A DNA stretch of 64,000 nucleotides from UBA1845 sp002338715 (GTDB lineage: Bacteria > Planctomycetota > Phycisphaerae > UBA1845): assembly GCA_035344155.1 (NCBI GenBank), contig DAORAL010000002.1, forward strand, positions 186,001 to 250,000, written 5' to 3'. A program made the position numbers and the translations under genes. The notes under the pieces are model-generated. The model ran no database searches and was not told the origin of the DNA. It worked only from the letters and a program-made list of their open reading frames with translations. Shown in pieces: positions 17,752 through 26,474 of the stretch; position 1 is the first letter of the stretch; every line of letters starts with the position of its first letter.

Positions 17752-19722
17752 ATGTGTGGCATCACCGGATATGTGGGTTTCAACGATGAAGCGCTCCTGA
17801 AGCGTATGTGCGCGAGCATTGTTCATCGCGGTCCGGACGAAGACGGATTCTTCACCGCTGACGGTGTCGGTCTGGCGATGCGGCGTTTGAGCATCATTGA
17901 CCTCGCCAGCGGAAAACAGCCCATCGCCAATGAAGACGGCACGATCCACGTTGTTTTCAACGGCGAAATATACAACTACGAAACGTTGACGAAGCAATTA
18001 AAAGACGCCGGCCATCGTTTCTCAACCAACAGCGACACCGAAACAATCGTTCACCTTTACGAAGAATACGGGTTGGATTTCGCGGCGCACCTGCGCGGGA
18101 TGTTTGGCATCGCCATCTGGGACGCGAGGCACAAGCGCCTGGTCCTCGCCCGCGATCGCATCGGCGAGAAACCACTCTATTACACCGACAACGGTCAGCG
18201 GTTGCTTTTCGGGTCGGAACCCAAAACGATCCTCCAATCGCAGCATGTCCGGGCCGTTAATCCGCAAGCCGTCTGCCAGTTCCTGGCGGCTGGCTACGTG
18301 CCCGCGCCCGAAACGTTTTATACCGGGATCAAGAAACTCGCCCCGGGCGAAATGCTCGTCTGGGAGGACCATCGTTTCGAGGTGCGTCGCTATTGGCAGC
18401 GGACGCGGACCGAACGCAACGACCTGTCATTCGCCGGGGCATGTGCCGAATTGAGCGATCGACTGGATGAAGCCGTCCGACTGTGTCTCAAGAGCGACGT
18501 GGAGGTGGGGGCGTTTTTAAGCGGCGGGTTGGACTCTTCGGTCATGGTCGCCCTCATGCGCAAGCACGAAGCCCAGGTCCAAACCTTCGCGGTCGGTTAC
18601 GAAGGGTTGGCGGCTGGCTTCAACGAACTGAATTACGCCCGCAAAGTCGCAGACGATCTCGGCGCCAACCACCACGAACTGATTCTCGGACCTGTCTCAA
18701 GTATAGACTTGCTTCCAAAAATCCTGTGGCACTACGACGAACCCCATGGTGAACCGACGTCGGTTCTGGTCTATCTACTAAGCCAATTCACGCGCAAGCA
18801 CGTCAAGGTTGCGGTCGGGGGAACGGGGGGCGACGAAATTTTCTATGGGTACCCGAGGCACGGCGGGGTAAAAATGTTGCAATATTATCGATGGTTGCCC
18901 GTTTGGATGCGCAGCACCATCGTCGAACGCATCGTCAACCGCTGGCCCGAGTCGACACGCGGAAGCCGCTTTGCCAAACGTGCAAAGCGTTTCGTCAATG
19001 GCGGAACATTGCCGCTGCCTGAAGCGTACCTGAGTTGGGTCAGTATGCTGGCAGCAGACACCCGCGATGGACTAATCGCAGAAGCAGTCAAAGCGCAGGC
19101 GCATGACCCTGGGGGGGATGCGTTCCTGCGCGATTTGCTGTGCGCACAGGATGGTCGGCGTTTCATGCAGCGCGTGACCGATGTGGATGTGAACGGGTAT
19201 CTGCCTGAATATCAGCTTTGTTATATGGACCGTATGAGCATGGCCTGCGGTTTGGAAGTCCGGGCCCCGCTGTGTGACTTCGAGTTGGTCGATTTTGTCA
19301 CGAGTCTGCCGGCTCGCTACCGAATCAAGGGGACCCGCAGCAAGCATATTTTCAAGACGGTGGCCGCCCAGTGGATTGATAAATCGATCGCCGAGCGGAA
19401 GAAGGTCGGCTTCGACTCGCCGATCGGGCAATGGTTCAAAGGCGAGTTGCAGGATTTCGTCACGCGGTTCCTGTCGAGAGAGCATGTGACGCAGACGGGC
19501 ATCCTGAATCCGCAGGGCGTTGAACAAATGGTTGGCGATCACCTCGCTGGTCGACGCGATTACTCGCTTCAACTTTGGAGCGTGATTGCGTTGGAGGCCT
19601 GGCATCGCATGTACATTGAGGATGGAATCACCGATGGGTCCGAATATACAATTCAGGACCTGCGGGGAGGGGCGGCTGGCGCGACTCGCAGCGTTTCTGC
19701 GACGGCATCAGCATTGACTTAG
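17752..19722 (+). CDS. Asparagine synthase (glutamine-hydrolysing) family amidotransferase, AsnB-like
   Basis: It begins MCGITGYVGF, so Cys2 is the nucleophile of a class II glutaminase domain (residues about 2-190). An adenylating synthase domain follows with the PP-loop SGGLDSSVMVAL near residue 258 and a downstream GGTGGDEIFYGY block. The length (656) is normal. In polysaccharide loci such enzymes amidate sugar carboxylates or make an amide-linked substituent; bulk asparagine synthesis is the other possibility. It follows the GT4 gene by 17 bp and precedes a methyltransferase, which supports a modification role. The actual acceptor is unknown. Confidence 0.9.
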   Translation: MCGITGYVGFNDEALLKRMCASIVHRGPDEDGFFTADGVGLAMRRLSIIDLASGKQPIANEDGTIHVVFNGEIYNYETLTKQLKDAGHRFSTNSDTETIVHLYEEYGLDFAAHLRGMFGIAIWDARHKRLVLARDRIGEKPLYYTDNGQRLLFGSEPKTILQSQHVRAVNPQAVCQFLAAGYVPAPETFYTGIKKLAPGEMLVWEDHRFEVRRYWQRTRTERNDLSFAGACAELSDRLDEAVRLCLKSDVEVGAFLSGGLDSSVMVALMRKHEAQVQTFAVGYEGLAAGFNELNYARKVADDLGANHHELILGPVSSIDLLPKILWHYDEPHGEPTSVLVYLLSQFTRKHVKVAVGGTGGDEIFYGYPRHGGVKMLQYYRWLPVWMRSTIVERIVNRWPESTRGSRFAKRAKRFVNGGTLPLPEAYLSWVSMLAADTRDGLIAEAVKAQAHDPGGDAFLRDLLCAQDGRRFMQRVTDVDVNGYLPEYQLCYMDRMSMACGLEVRAPLCDFELVDFVTSLPARYRIKGTRSKHIFKTVAAQWIDKSIAERKKVGFDSPIGQWFKGELQDFVTRFLSREHVTQTGILNPQGVEQMVGDHLAGRRDYSLQLWSVIALEAWHRMYIEDGITDGSEYTIQDLRGGAAGATRSVSATASALT

Positions 19723-19784
19723 AAGTAGACCTGCATGGGCAGGCTTTGAGGGTCGATAGAGAATTGGAACGATTGAGCACACCG

Positions 19785-20672
19785 ATGATGACCGCGACGC
19801 TGACTGAAATCAGAGAGGCGATCCTGCCGCCCACAGGAGACGTATTGCTGCGTTTTCTGCGCGATGCCTACTATGGTCAGCAAGGCGAGCACACAACCGA
19901 TGCCTATCCCGCCGAGATAGCACTCAAAGCCCGCCAACTGGGCCTTATCGGACAGGGCGAAAAACGCCACACGCTGACCAACCAGGGCTACATCGTCGGC
20001 AACGTGGCGAAAGAGTACTGCAATTGGGTGGACCATGGCCGCAACATGCCCACGCCCAAACCACCGCAATCGATGATCGAGGGCAAAGATGTGCTCGATC
20101 TCGGATGCAGCTTCGGACGTTGGTTGTGGGAGTTCCAGCGAACCGCTCATTCGGTTGTTGGTTTGGAATTGCAGCCGGAATACGTTGAACTTGGTTCGGC
20201 ACTCGCCCGCTGCGAAGGCATCGAACCGCCGACGATCCACAATTCGGGCGTTGAAAATCTCGACAAGTTCATCAAACCGGATTCGATCGATTTCGTGTTT
20301 TCACGCCTCGTGTTCAACCATGTGGACATTCAGGTCACACTGCCCAAAGTGGCGGCTGTGATGCGCAAGGGCGGAACCATCTGGATCCAGGTGGAGACGT
20401 TCCGCGGAGCGATTCGCAGGATCTTTGAAGGCGAACTTCGTGTCCGTAGCCGCGTGCTCGGCGCATTCGCGTTTTGCAATTCCGTCGGTTGCATGCTGAC
20501 CGGGCGGCAGATGTCGCTACCGGTCAAAGGTCGCATGCACGCCCGCCACCGCATCGCCTATCCGACACTCGGATGGTGGAAACGGTCGCTCAAGAAACTG
20601 GGTATTGAGGAATTCAAGCTCGAAGACGACGACGGTGGCAACGCGACATTCTCTGCCCGCAAGGTTCGGTAG
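19785..20672 (+). CDS. Class I SAM-dependent methyltransferase
   Basis: A Rossmann-fold methyltransferase with the SAM-binding motif I DVLDLGCSFGRWLWEF (near residue 100) and the acidic motif II VVGLELQPEYVEL. Motif IV-like DSIDFVFSRLVFNHV follows. N-terminal to these, about 95 residues with EYCNWV and GRNMPTP may form a lid. It is the last gene of the + strand polysaccharide run and may methylate a sugar hydroxyl. ATG 19785 is chosen. TTG 19746 and 19764 are in-frame alternatives, and none has a strong ribosome-binding site. Confidence 0.82.
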   Translation: MMTATLTEIREAILPPTGDVLLRFLRDAYYGQQGEHTTDAYPAEIALKARQLGLIGQGEKRHTLTNQGYIVGNVAKEYCNWVDHGRNMPTPKPPQSMIEGKDVLDLGCSFGRWLWEFQRTAHSVVGLELQPEYVELGSALARCEGIEPPTIHNSGVENLDKFIKPDSIDFVFSRLVFNHVDIQVTLPKVAAVMRKGGTIWIQVETFRGAIRRIFEGELRVRSRVLGAFAFCNSVGCMLTGRQMSLPVKGRMHARHRIAYPTLGWWKRSLKKLGIEEFKLEDDDGGNATFSARKVR

Positions 20673-20710
20673 TGCGGGGTTCGGTATTTCTCAAGATTGA
20701 ATTTGCATTC

Positions 20711-20759
20711 CCCTGGATTCCCGCCTGCGCGGAAATGACGGCGATGTTGCATCGCTGCG
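20711..20759. repeat. REP-like palindromic element, copy 1 of 2
   Basis: A 49-bp element beginning with a dyad (GATTCCCGCC...GGAAAT). It matches 48021-48069 at 41 of 49 positions. It lies between convergent genes (methyltransferase + and beta-helix lipoprotein -), where it could act as a transcription end. Similar short palindromes (ATTCCCGC...GCGGGAAT) are common in many bacterial genomes. Confidence 0.65.
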
Positions 20760-20786
20760 CCTAACCTCTATGCAATCCCGCGCGTT

Positions 20787-22706
20787 TCAGTGTTCATCGG
20801 CACCAACATCGATCGCCGCATCGATAGGGCGGGCCACACCATCAAAGTCGACCAGGATGCTGATGCCGTAACGCTTCTCGAATTCCTCGTAGACCGCGCT
20901 CATGGCGCCATGATCGATCGCGGGGCTGTCGTCGCGAAGTTGCAACTTGTGCTTGCGAATGTCGACGAAGTGCGGGTCTTCTTCGACACATTGCGTCAGC
21001 GGATCGCGCGAACCGCCGATGAGCTTTGCGCTGGTCGTTTGTCGGCCGCCCCAGATCAATCGCAGCCGGTCCTTCTCTTGAGAGAACACGCAATTTTGAA
21101 TGGAAGACTTGGCCGCTGGCTCGGCGTGTTCGAAGAAGATGTGTTTGCCGTCGGGGCGATTGATGTCGGCGACGATGTTGTTGGTGATGACATAATCGCC
21201 ATAGGTGGCAGCCGCATGGATTCCGCCGTCCACCCGAACGATTGTGTTGTTGACGATGCTTCGGTGCAGACCGCCGACCACCAGGATGCCCGCGTTGGAC
21301 CATGACGTATTCGGGTTGAAATCTCCGTCGCTGTCGCGGATGTTGTAGATCATGTTGCCGATGAAGTAACTGTTCTCACCGCCGGCACTTCCACTTCCGC
21401 TCGCCTGGAGTATGCCGTAGTCGCAATCGTTGATCTCGTTGAACAGAAACCAGATGCGTTCCGGATCGTATTGGCAGCCCATCCCCGCGCCGGGCGATGA
21501 GTTGCTGGGGACGTGGTGGTGCGCGTGGTTCTGCGAGAAGATGACGTCGGTGGCCTGCTTGCACCACATGCCGGTTTGCTTGTTGCCGTATGAATCGTTG
21601 CGGCCGACGTAGATGTGATGGGTCGATTCCTGAGCTGCGAAGTTACCGGCATTGATTTGGATTCCGTCACCGCTGTTGGCGTACATTTCGTTGTCGACGA
21701 CCCAAAGATTGGACACGCCGCTTCCCACACCGATGCCGTGAAAGTCCTGATCGTAGTCGGCGTTCACGTCGCCGTTGTGATGGATCTTGCAGTCGTAGAT
21801 GACGATGTCGTGAATCGGCTTGCCGTCCCACGATGCAAGTTGGATCGCCGGTCCGCCGCAGTTCGTCACTTCGCTGTGGCGGATGGCCATGTGGTGCGGT
21901 CCGTCCTTGACGAAGAGCGGATTACCGCCGTCAAAGACGACGTTTTCGATGATGAGGTATTGGCCCGTCATCGTCATGCCTTCGGAAAAATGCGCCGGAT
22001 TGGCTGGGTCAGCGCTTCGAATGATCACGGGTTTGTCAGCCGTCCCGTTTGCGTCAATCGGGATCGTGCCGCCGATGCGATAGTTGTACGGACCGCCCGC
22101 GACCAGAACGACGCTGCCCGCTTCCAACTCGGAGGGGATGGTCTGTCGCGGCTGGGATTTTGAACCGTTGGGATTCCCATCGTCGGTCGCGCGCGGATGC
22201 GTGTTGTCGACGTAGTGGGTGGCGAAGAACGCGTCGCCGTACTTGTTGGCCACGGTCTCGAAGATGCCGAACGCGGGAACCGGTATGCCAATCGGCGGCG
22301 TCCATTCACTGACTTGAAAGGTGATCGTCCCTTCCGAAGTCTTTTCGCCCTGACGAACGCGAAACGAAACGCGATCTTTGCCTGCAAAGTCCTTTTGCGG
22401 AGTGTATACGAGACGCGGCGCTTCTCCCGTCAGTTTTCCATTGGAAGGTTCACCAACCACTTCAAACGATGCGGGGCCACTGTCGCCATGCAGGTAGGTC
22501 AGTGCAACGGCGGACGCTTGATTCGTGCGAACGTAGACATGCTGATCCACCGCGCCGAATGTCGCGGGCAACGCAATCGAATCTGCCGAGTCACCAGCCC
22601 CAACGCCTGAAGCGGGGGCGTCGCCATCGCCTGCGGCAAAGAATGCCACCGGACTGGCAACTGCACCGCAACCGCCTAGCCAACCGGCCAACAATAGAGT
22701 CAGCAT
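20787..22706 (-). CDS. Right-handed parallel beta-helix lipoprotein (paralogue A)
   Basis: A predicted exported lipoprotein: a hydrophobic N-terminus with lipobox LGGC near residue 13, then a low-complexity Ala/Gly/Asp-rich linker. Residues about 60-165 resemble a bacterial Ig/cadherin-like domain (LVYTPQKDFAGKDRVSFRV). From about 170 a conserved marker (PIGIPVPAFGI) opens a right-handed parallel beta-helix with regularly spaced GGNPLFV, DIVIYDCKIHHNG, STHHIYVGRND and GMGCQYDP segments. Beta-helices of this kind are typical of polysaccharide lyases, epimerases and hydrolases, but no catalytic set was identified. The frame extends upstream to a TTG at 22919. The ATG at about 22706 is chosen because it gives the lipoprotein signal. 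It shares its core with two other minus-strand genes here. Confidence 0.82.
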   Translation of the reverse strand: MLTLLLAGWLGGCGAVASPVAFFAAGDGDAPASGVGAGDSADSIALPATFGAVDQHVYVRTNQASAVALTYLHGDSGPASFEVVGEPSNGKLTGEAPRLVYTPQKDFAGKDRVSFRVRQGEKTSEGTITFQVSEWTPPIGIPVPAFGIFETVANKYGDAFFATHYVDNTHPRATDDGNPNGSKSQPRQTIPSELEAGSVVLVAGGPYNYRIGGTIPIDANGTADKPVIIRSADPANPAHFSEGMTMTGQYLIIENVVFDGGNPLFVKDGPHHMAIRHSEVTNCGGPAIQLASWDGKPIHDIVIYDCKIHHNGDVNADYDQDFHGIGVGSGVSNLWVVDNEMYANSGDGIQINAGNFAAQESTHHIYVGRNDSYGNKQTGMWCKQATDVIFSQNHAHHHVPSNSSPGAGMGCQYDPERIWFLFNEINDCDYGILQASGSGSAGGENSYFIGNMIYNIRDSDGDFNPNTSWSNAGILVVGGLHRSIVNNTIVRVDGGIHAAATYGDYVITNNIVADINRPDGKHIFFEHAEPAAKSSIQNCVFSQEKDRLRLIWGGRQTTSAKLIGGSRDPLTQCVEEDPHFVDIRKHKLQLRDDSPAIDHGAMSAVYEEFEKRYGISILVDFDGVARPIDAAIDVGADEH

Positions 22707-22896
22707 CCGTGCCTCCCTCGAACATGAATAAACGTTCGCCGCCATCGTCCAAACCCCAGCCCAGTAAAATGGGCAACCCACAATTATGTCCGAAGCAAGA
22801 GCAAGATGACAAGCGCGTGGCCGTTCAGTCGTGCCAAAGCTGTTACGAAGCCGAATTTGTTGTATTTGCCACCTGCAGAGAGACAATGAAGACAAT

Positions 22897-23523
22897 ATGT
22901 CCGATTCCGAAGAATCCAAGCCTCAGGCGATTGAGACAAGCCAAACGCGGAGTTTGCTTCGGTTTGTATGGACGTGGTCTGTACGCATTGCGGTGTCGGT
23001 CCTGACATGCCTCGCGATCGGCGTAATTGCCGGATCATATGCTTCACGCACAACTCCCCTCATGCTGCTTGTTCAACCGCAGGAGTCGGGGCTGAAATAT
23101 GCTGTTGAAAGAAACGACAGCCACGTGATGTGGGACGACACAGATCAGTTTGAATGTCGGCATATGGACAACTATCTGGCGGCTTCGATTTTCTCTAATC
23201 GAGTGCGCGTATCGTGCGGGCGCATAGACGGGTTTGCCGAGGATACGAGCAAATCGACACACATTAGAATCGGCGATCAGGGACTCAACATATCGCGGAC
23301 CTATAAAGGTGAATTCATGATGTTTAGTTTAACAATTCACGCCGCGTTGTTGGCGAGCTTGTTCCTGCTCTTCCCAGGTGTCCTGCTCGTGCGAAGCGTT
23401 CGAAGGCATCTTCGATGTCGCAATATGAAGAGACTCAAGAGGCTCAATCGTTGCACCAATTGCACATACGATCTAGCTGGCAACGAATCCGGCGTGTGCC
23501 CAGAATGCGGTGCGAGAACATGA
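22897..23523 (+). CDS. Hypothetical membrane protein with C-terminal zinc ribbon
   Basis: A small membrane protein of unknown function. A hydrophobic helix lies near residues 22-50 and another near 145-170. The C-terminus is a CxxC...CxxC zinc ribbon (CTNCTYDLAGN...CPECG). This cytoplasmic ribbon with the YDLxG core recurs at the C-termini of many planctomycete membrane proteins. The ATG at 22897 gives a sensible N-terminus; a longer frame to 22831 is less likely. The stop overlaps the next gene's ATG (23520-23523), so the two are coupled and both have the same architecture. Confidence 0.72.
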   Translation: MSDSEESKPQAIETSQTRSLLRFVWTWSVRIAVSVLTCLAIGVIAGSYASRTTPLMLLVQPQESGLKYAVERNDSHVMWDDTDQFECRHMDNYLAASIFSNRVRVSCGRIDGFAEDTSKSTHIRIGDQGLNISRTYKGEFMMFSLTIHAALLASLFLLFPGVLLVRSVRRHLRCRNMKRLKRLNRCTNCTYDLAGNESGVCPECGART

Positions 23524-23999
23524 TCCGCAAATTCACGACGAATGTCATTGGGTGGGGCACCGTGGTCATCACTCCTCTTCTAGCTGGCATCTGGTGCGCA
23601 AGCTATTTCATTGATTGCTCGTTTTATTGGGAGATTACAGAGAAGCGAACACTTACGGCGGGAGGCCGCTCCGGTAACGCAGATTTATTCTTCAGCGATA
23701 TTCGCGAAACGCCTCCGCAAATAGAGTTTATCTGGGGGCATCATCCGTTTCAGGGTCGGACATGGCATAGCTTCGGAGTCTACTCCTATGACCAAAAAGG
23801 GTGGCAGCATTCCGGACTGATATTCCCAATTTGGAGTGCGTTGTTCCTGTCGGTTGGCATCGCAACTCTATTCATCCGCGGTCCGGTTCGACGCCATCGC
23901 CGCCGAAGGCGGAACCACTGCCTTCACTGCGGTTACAATCTAACCGGACTGTCCGACCCACGATGTCCCGAATGCGGCCGACCGTTTTCAGTGGCTTGA
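23520..23999 (+). CDS. Hypothetical membrane protein with C-terminal zinc ribbon, partner of the preceding gene
   Basis: About 159 residues with a first hydrophobic helix (VIGWGTVVITPLLAGIWCASY), an extracytoplasmic middle, and a second helix (LIFPIWSALFLSVGIATLFI). A basic patch (RRHRRRRRNH) follows, then a zinc ribbon (CLHCGYNLTG...CPECG). The order and ribbon copy those of the upstream gene, so the pair probably arose by duplication. ATG 23520 overlaps the previous stop by 4 bases. An in-frame extension to 23415 overlaps the previous gene and is rejected. Function unknown. Confidence 0.72.
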   Translation: MIRKFTTNVIGWGTVVITPLLAGIWCASYFIDCSFYWEITEKRTLTAGGRSGNADLFFSDIRETPPQIEFIWGHHPFQGRTWHSFGVYSYDQKGWQHSGLIFPIWSALFLSVGIATLFIRGPVRRHRRRRRNHCLHCGYNLTGLSDPRCPECGRPFSVA

Positions 24000-24076
24000 A
24001 TAGGTGGCGGTGGCCCAGACCCGGTACGCGGAAAGATTGTTCAAGGAGGGGAATTTGTGAACGGTCTGGAATAATC

Positions 24077-24125
24077 TTGACCCATGCGATTTCCGATGCA
24101 TAATAAACTGGTTAGATAACTAGTT
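24077..24125 (+). promoter_or_regulatory. Promoter and operator of the toxin-antitoxin pair
   Basis: A -35 TTGACC (24077-24082), a 16-bp spacer and a -10 CATAAT (24099-24104) lie upstream of the antitoxin start. The -10 is followed by two near-palindromic octamers, AACTGGTT (24106-24113) and AACTAGTT (24118-24125), spaced 12 bp apart. Toxin-antitoxin promoters of this type are usually autorepressed by the antitoxin, and these octamers fit operator half-sites. Confidence 0.5.
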
Positions 24126-24139
24126 AGATTGGATCGGCC

Positions 24140-24406
24140 ATGGATCAAGACCAAATCGGCATTTTTGAGGCCAAAACGCACTTTTCAGAAGTGGTGGACC
24201 GGGTTGTTCGTGAAGGGCGGACCATCACCGTTACTCGGCGGGGCGAACCTGTTGTGGACATCATACCGACTGGTGCCCGCAACGGTATGCAAATGAGTCG
24301 CGCGGAAGCGCTGTCCGCCTTGCAGCAATTGCGCGATGAAGTTCCCAAAATGAGTCGAAAGGAAATCCTCGACCTGATTGCGGAAGGTCGGCCCGACCGT
24401 GGCTGA
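24140..24406 (+). CDS. Phd/YefM-family antitoxin
   Basis: A 88-residue antitoxin with the Phd/YefM N-terminal DNA-binding fold: IGIFEAKTHFSEVVDRV, then ITVTRRGEPVVDIIP, both classical family segments. The C-terminal half (residues about 50-88), rich in Arg/Glu/Leu, should bind and neutralise the toxin. It overlaps the downstream PIN-domain toxin by 8 bases, which ensures coupled expression. It likely represses its own promoter at the octamers just upstream. Confidence is high because of the combination of family motif, size and partner. Confidence 0.88.
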   Translation: MDQDQIGIFEAKTHFSEVVDRVVREGRTITVTRRGEPVVDIIPTGARNGMQMSRAEALSALQQLRDEVPKMSRKEILDLIAEGRPDRG

Positions 24407-24818
24407 CCTTGTGATTGATGCCAGCGTGACGCTCGCGTGGCTCTTCGAGGACAAGGCACGTGTCAGCGCGATTGGATCGGTGCTTGGCGATTCAACTTTG
24501 ATCGCCCCTTTCTTATGGCGACTCGAAGTCGTCAATGCGATTCTCGTGAAAGAGCGCCGTAAGCAACTCACGCCATCGCAAGGTACGCGCTTCTTACAGA
24601 TTCTTGAGGCACTCGATATCGAGGTTGTCGGCGATCCGAAGAATCGCAGCATGGAGCAGCTTGCGCTGATCGCAAGGCCGCACCAGCTTTCCGCGTACGA
24701 CGCGGTCTACCTCGAACTCGCCACGGCAACGGCGCTGCCGTTGTGGACGTACGATCGCAATTTGCGAATTGCAGCAAGAAGAATCGGGGTGGATCTTGTC
24801 GATGACACCAAAGCCTGA
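24399..24818 (+). CDS. VapC-like PIN-domain toxin (ribonuclease)
   Basis: A PIN-domain protein of 139 residues. It starts VADLVIDASVTLAWLFEDK with the first metal-binding aspartate in VIDAS. A conserved glutamate follows in RLEVVNAIL, then acidic residues in SAYDAVYLELA and TYDRNLRIAA. These match the VapC set of metal ligands. VapC toxins cleave specific RNAs; here the antitoxin partner immediately upstream supports that role. The GTG at 24399 overlaps the antitoxin by 8 bases. A longer frame from a TTG at 24378 overlaps it further and is not needed. Confidence 0.88.
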   Translation: MADLVIDASVTLAWLFEDKARVSAIGSVLGDSTLIAPFLWRLEVVNAILVKERRKQLTPSQGTRFLQILEALDIEVVGDPKNRSMEQLALIARPHQLSAYDAVYLELATATALPLWTYDRNLRIAARRIGVDLVDDTKA

Positions 24819-24854
24819 CGCTTTGCGGTTTGAACGTTCCGTTTGCGCGTTTGT

Positions 24855-26264
24855 CTAGAGCGAGGGCGAGGCAACAAGCGAACCGCGGTGTTCTGGGGAG
24901 GCTAGACGAAAACCGATGTCAGGTGAACCGTATTCACCTTCGGGAGCTTTGAGTTTCCCGCCGTCGTCCTCTTCGTCTATCCCAAACGAATAGATGACGA
25001 TCCCGTGATCGGTCTTGGCGAGACTCAAGGGTTTTCGGGTGAAAGGATCATTTGGGATCGCATCGATGTAGGTTGGCACAAGTTCGTCCAGAGTTCGTGG
25101 AAATCTTTTGCGATCCATTCTAAATCGCTCAGCCGCAATTCCAGTCAGCGCGCAGCGCAGCAAGGCATGCGTCCGAGCCGCCAAGACGCAGAAGTACGAA
25201 TCAGGCAAGATATTTCTATATAACCAACGCTTGTTTTCATCAATCGATAGATATTTTCGCGTGAAGCTTCTGTCCTTGCGGGCGCTCAGCAATTGCTCGG
25301 GATCATGCGCGGCCGCAATTCGGTTTGGAAAATACGAGACTGCGCGAACTTGGGCGATGCGGATGTCATACTCTGATATTGCAACGGCGTCGGGTATGTC
25401 CTGGTCGGCAAAAGCGGCGGCAACATCGATTTTCTTTGCGGCGAGACTCTCATACAACAGAATTAGAAAAGCGCGTTCAATCCGCATGACTTCGGCTGGT
25501 GAGATCGTTGCAGCTTGTTTTCTGATTTTTTCAGAAATGCGGTCAAGGTGATGGGGCTCAAGTTTGTCAGTTCGAAGTGCTGCCTCAAAGACGGAAATGG
25601 CATCGCGAATGATCCGCAAGCGAATGTTATAAGGTATGAAGTTCGGCTCATGTCGCATCGTCGCAGCGATGCCAAATTGAGTTACGATGGACTCAACTCC
25701 TCCGTCCGTGTCGCCATCGACCAGTTGACTGATTGACCGAAGGCGCATGAGTTTCCCGGCAATATTCCAAGGCGCCAAAGACGGCATGGCGAATTCGCTC
25801 GGGTCGTCACCTTCAAAATCGTAGGAGACGATCGTCAGCCGCCCATTGGTGTTGGCGTTGAGTAAACTTAGATCGCTTATCAGGCGATCGTTCTCGGCAA
25901 GAAATGAACGCATCGGCTCGACTGACCCTGCCGGGATACCGGCGTACGGGTCAATGCGTCGGAGTTCAACATTGAAGATTGGAATAGGCTCAGTTGCGTT
26001 CGAATTCAAGTCTTGAAGTTCCGCCGCGAAGTTTTCGATCACCAACGAGCCATTTTCGTTATCTGGTACAAGTGGCCGCCTTGCTTCGATCTCAGACAAA
26101 GTGAGCGGTTCACCCTTTGCGATCAACTCGTCGCGGCAGGCTTCCCAGAGGGCGATGGCTTCCCATTTGTGGTTCAGATTCCGGACAAAGAAAAATGTCG
26201 CGACCGTCCCGGCGATCAGCAGCACAACTGAAACGACCAACCAAGGCTTTCGCTTTGCCTGCAT
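24855..26264 (-). CDS. Hypothetical membrane-anchored protein
   Basis: A 469-residue protein of unknown function. It starts with a short basic N-terminus and a single membrane helix (WLVVSVVLLIAGTVATFFFV, residues about 8-28). The remainder is polar and predicted extracytoplasmic. An early segment, ALWEACRDELIAKGEPLTLSEIEARRPLVPDNENG, has the look of a planctomycete-type conserved block (from memory, not checked). The C-terminus carries FPRTLDELVPTYIDAIPNDPFTRKPL, resembling pseudopilin-like or SLP-type segments. The ATG at 26264 is used; an upstream TTG-type extension to 26357 adds residues that do not look like a signal peptide. Neighbours give no clear function. Confidence 0.6.
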   Translation of the reverse strand: MQAKRKPWLVVSVVLLIAGTVATFFFVRNLNHKWEAIALWEACRDELIAKGEPLTLSEIEARRPLVPDNENGSLVIENFAAELQDLNSNATEPIPIFNVELRRIDPYAGIPAGSVEPMRSFLAENDRLISDLSLLNANTNGRLTIVSYDFEGDDPSEFAMPSLAPWNIAGKLMRLRSISQLVDGDTDGGVESIVTQFGIAATMRHEPNFIPYNIRLRIIRDAISVFEAALRTDKLEPHHLDRISEKIRKQAATISPAEVMRIERAFLILLYESLAAKKIDVAAAFADQDIPDAVAISEYDIRIAQVRAVSYFPNRIAAAHDPEQLLSARKDRSFTRKYLSIDENKRWLYRNILPDSYFCVLAARTHALLRCALTGIAAERFRMDRKRFPRTLDELVPTYIDAIPNDPFTRKPLSLAKTDHGIVIYSFGIDEEDDGGKLKAPEGEYGSPDIGFRLASPEHRGSLVASPSL

Positions 26265-26474
26265 TCTTCTAGTCCTCGCGTCAAGTGAATGGTGCGAGCA
26301 ATCAGAATACATGGGATGCCGGTGATTGAAAACCGGTCGTTGTTGACCGGTCCGCACAGCGGACCCTACGGGATCGTCCTGGCATTGGCGCGCAAAATGA
26401 AGCGGAGCCAGGCTTTGATTGGCCTGGCCCCGCCTCTTGACAGGTGCTTGTTGGATACGGTGCTTCGTAACTTT

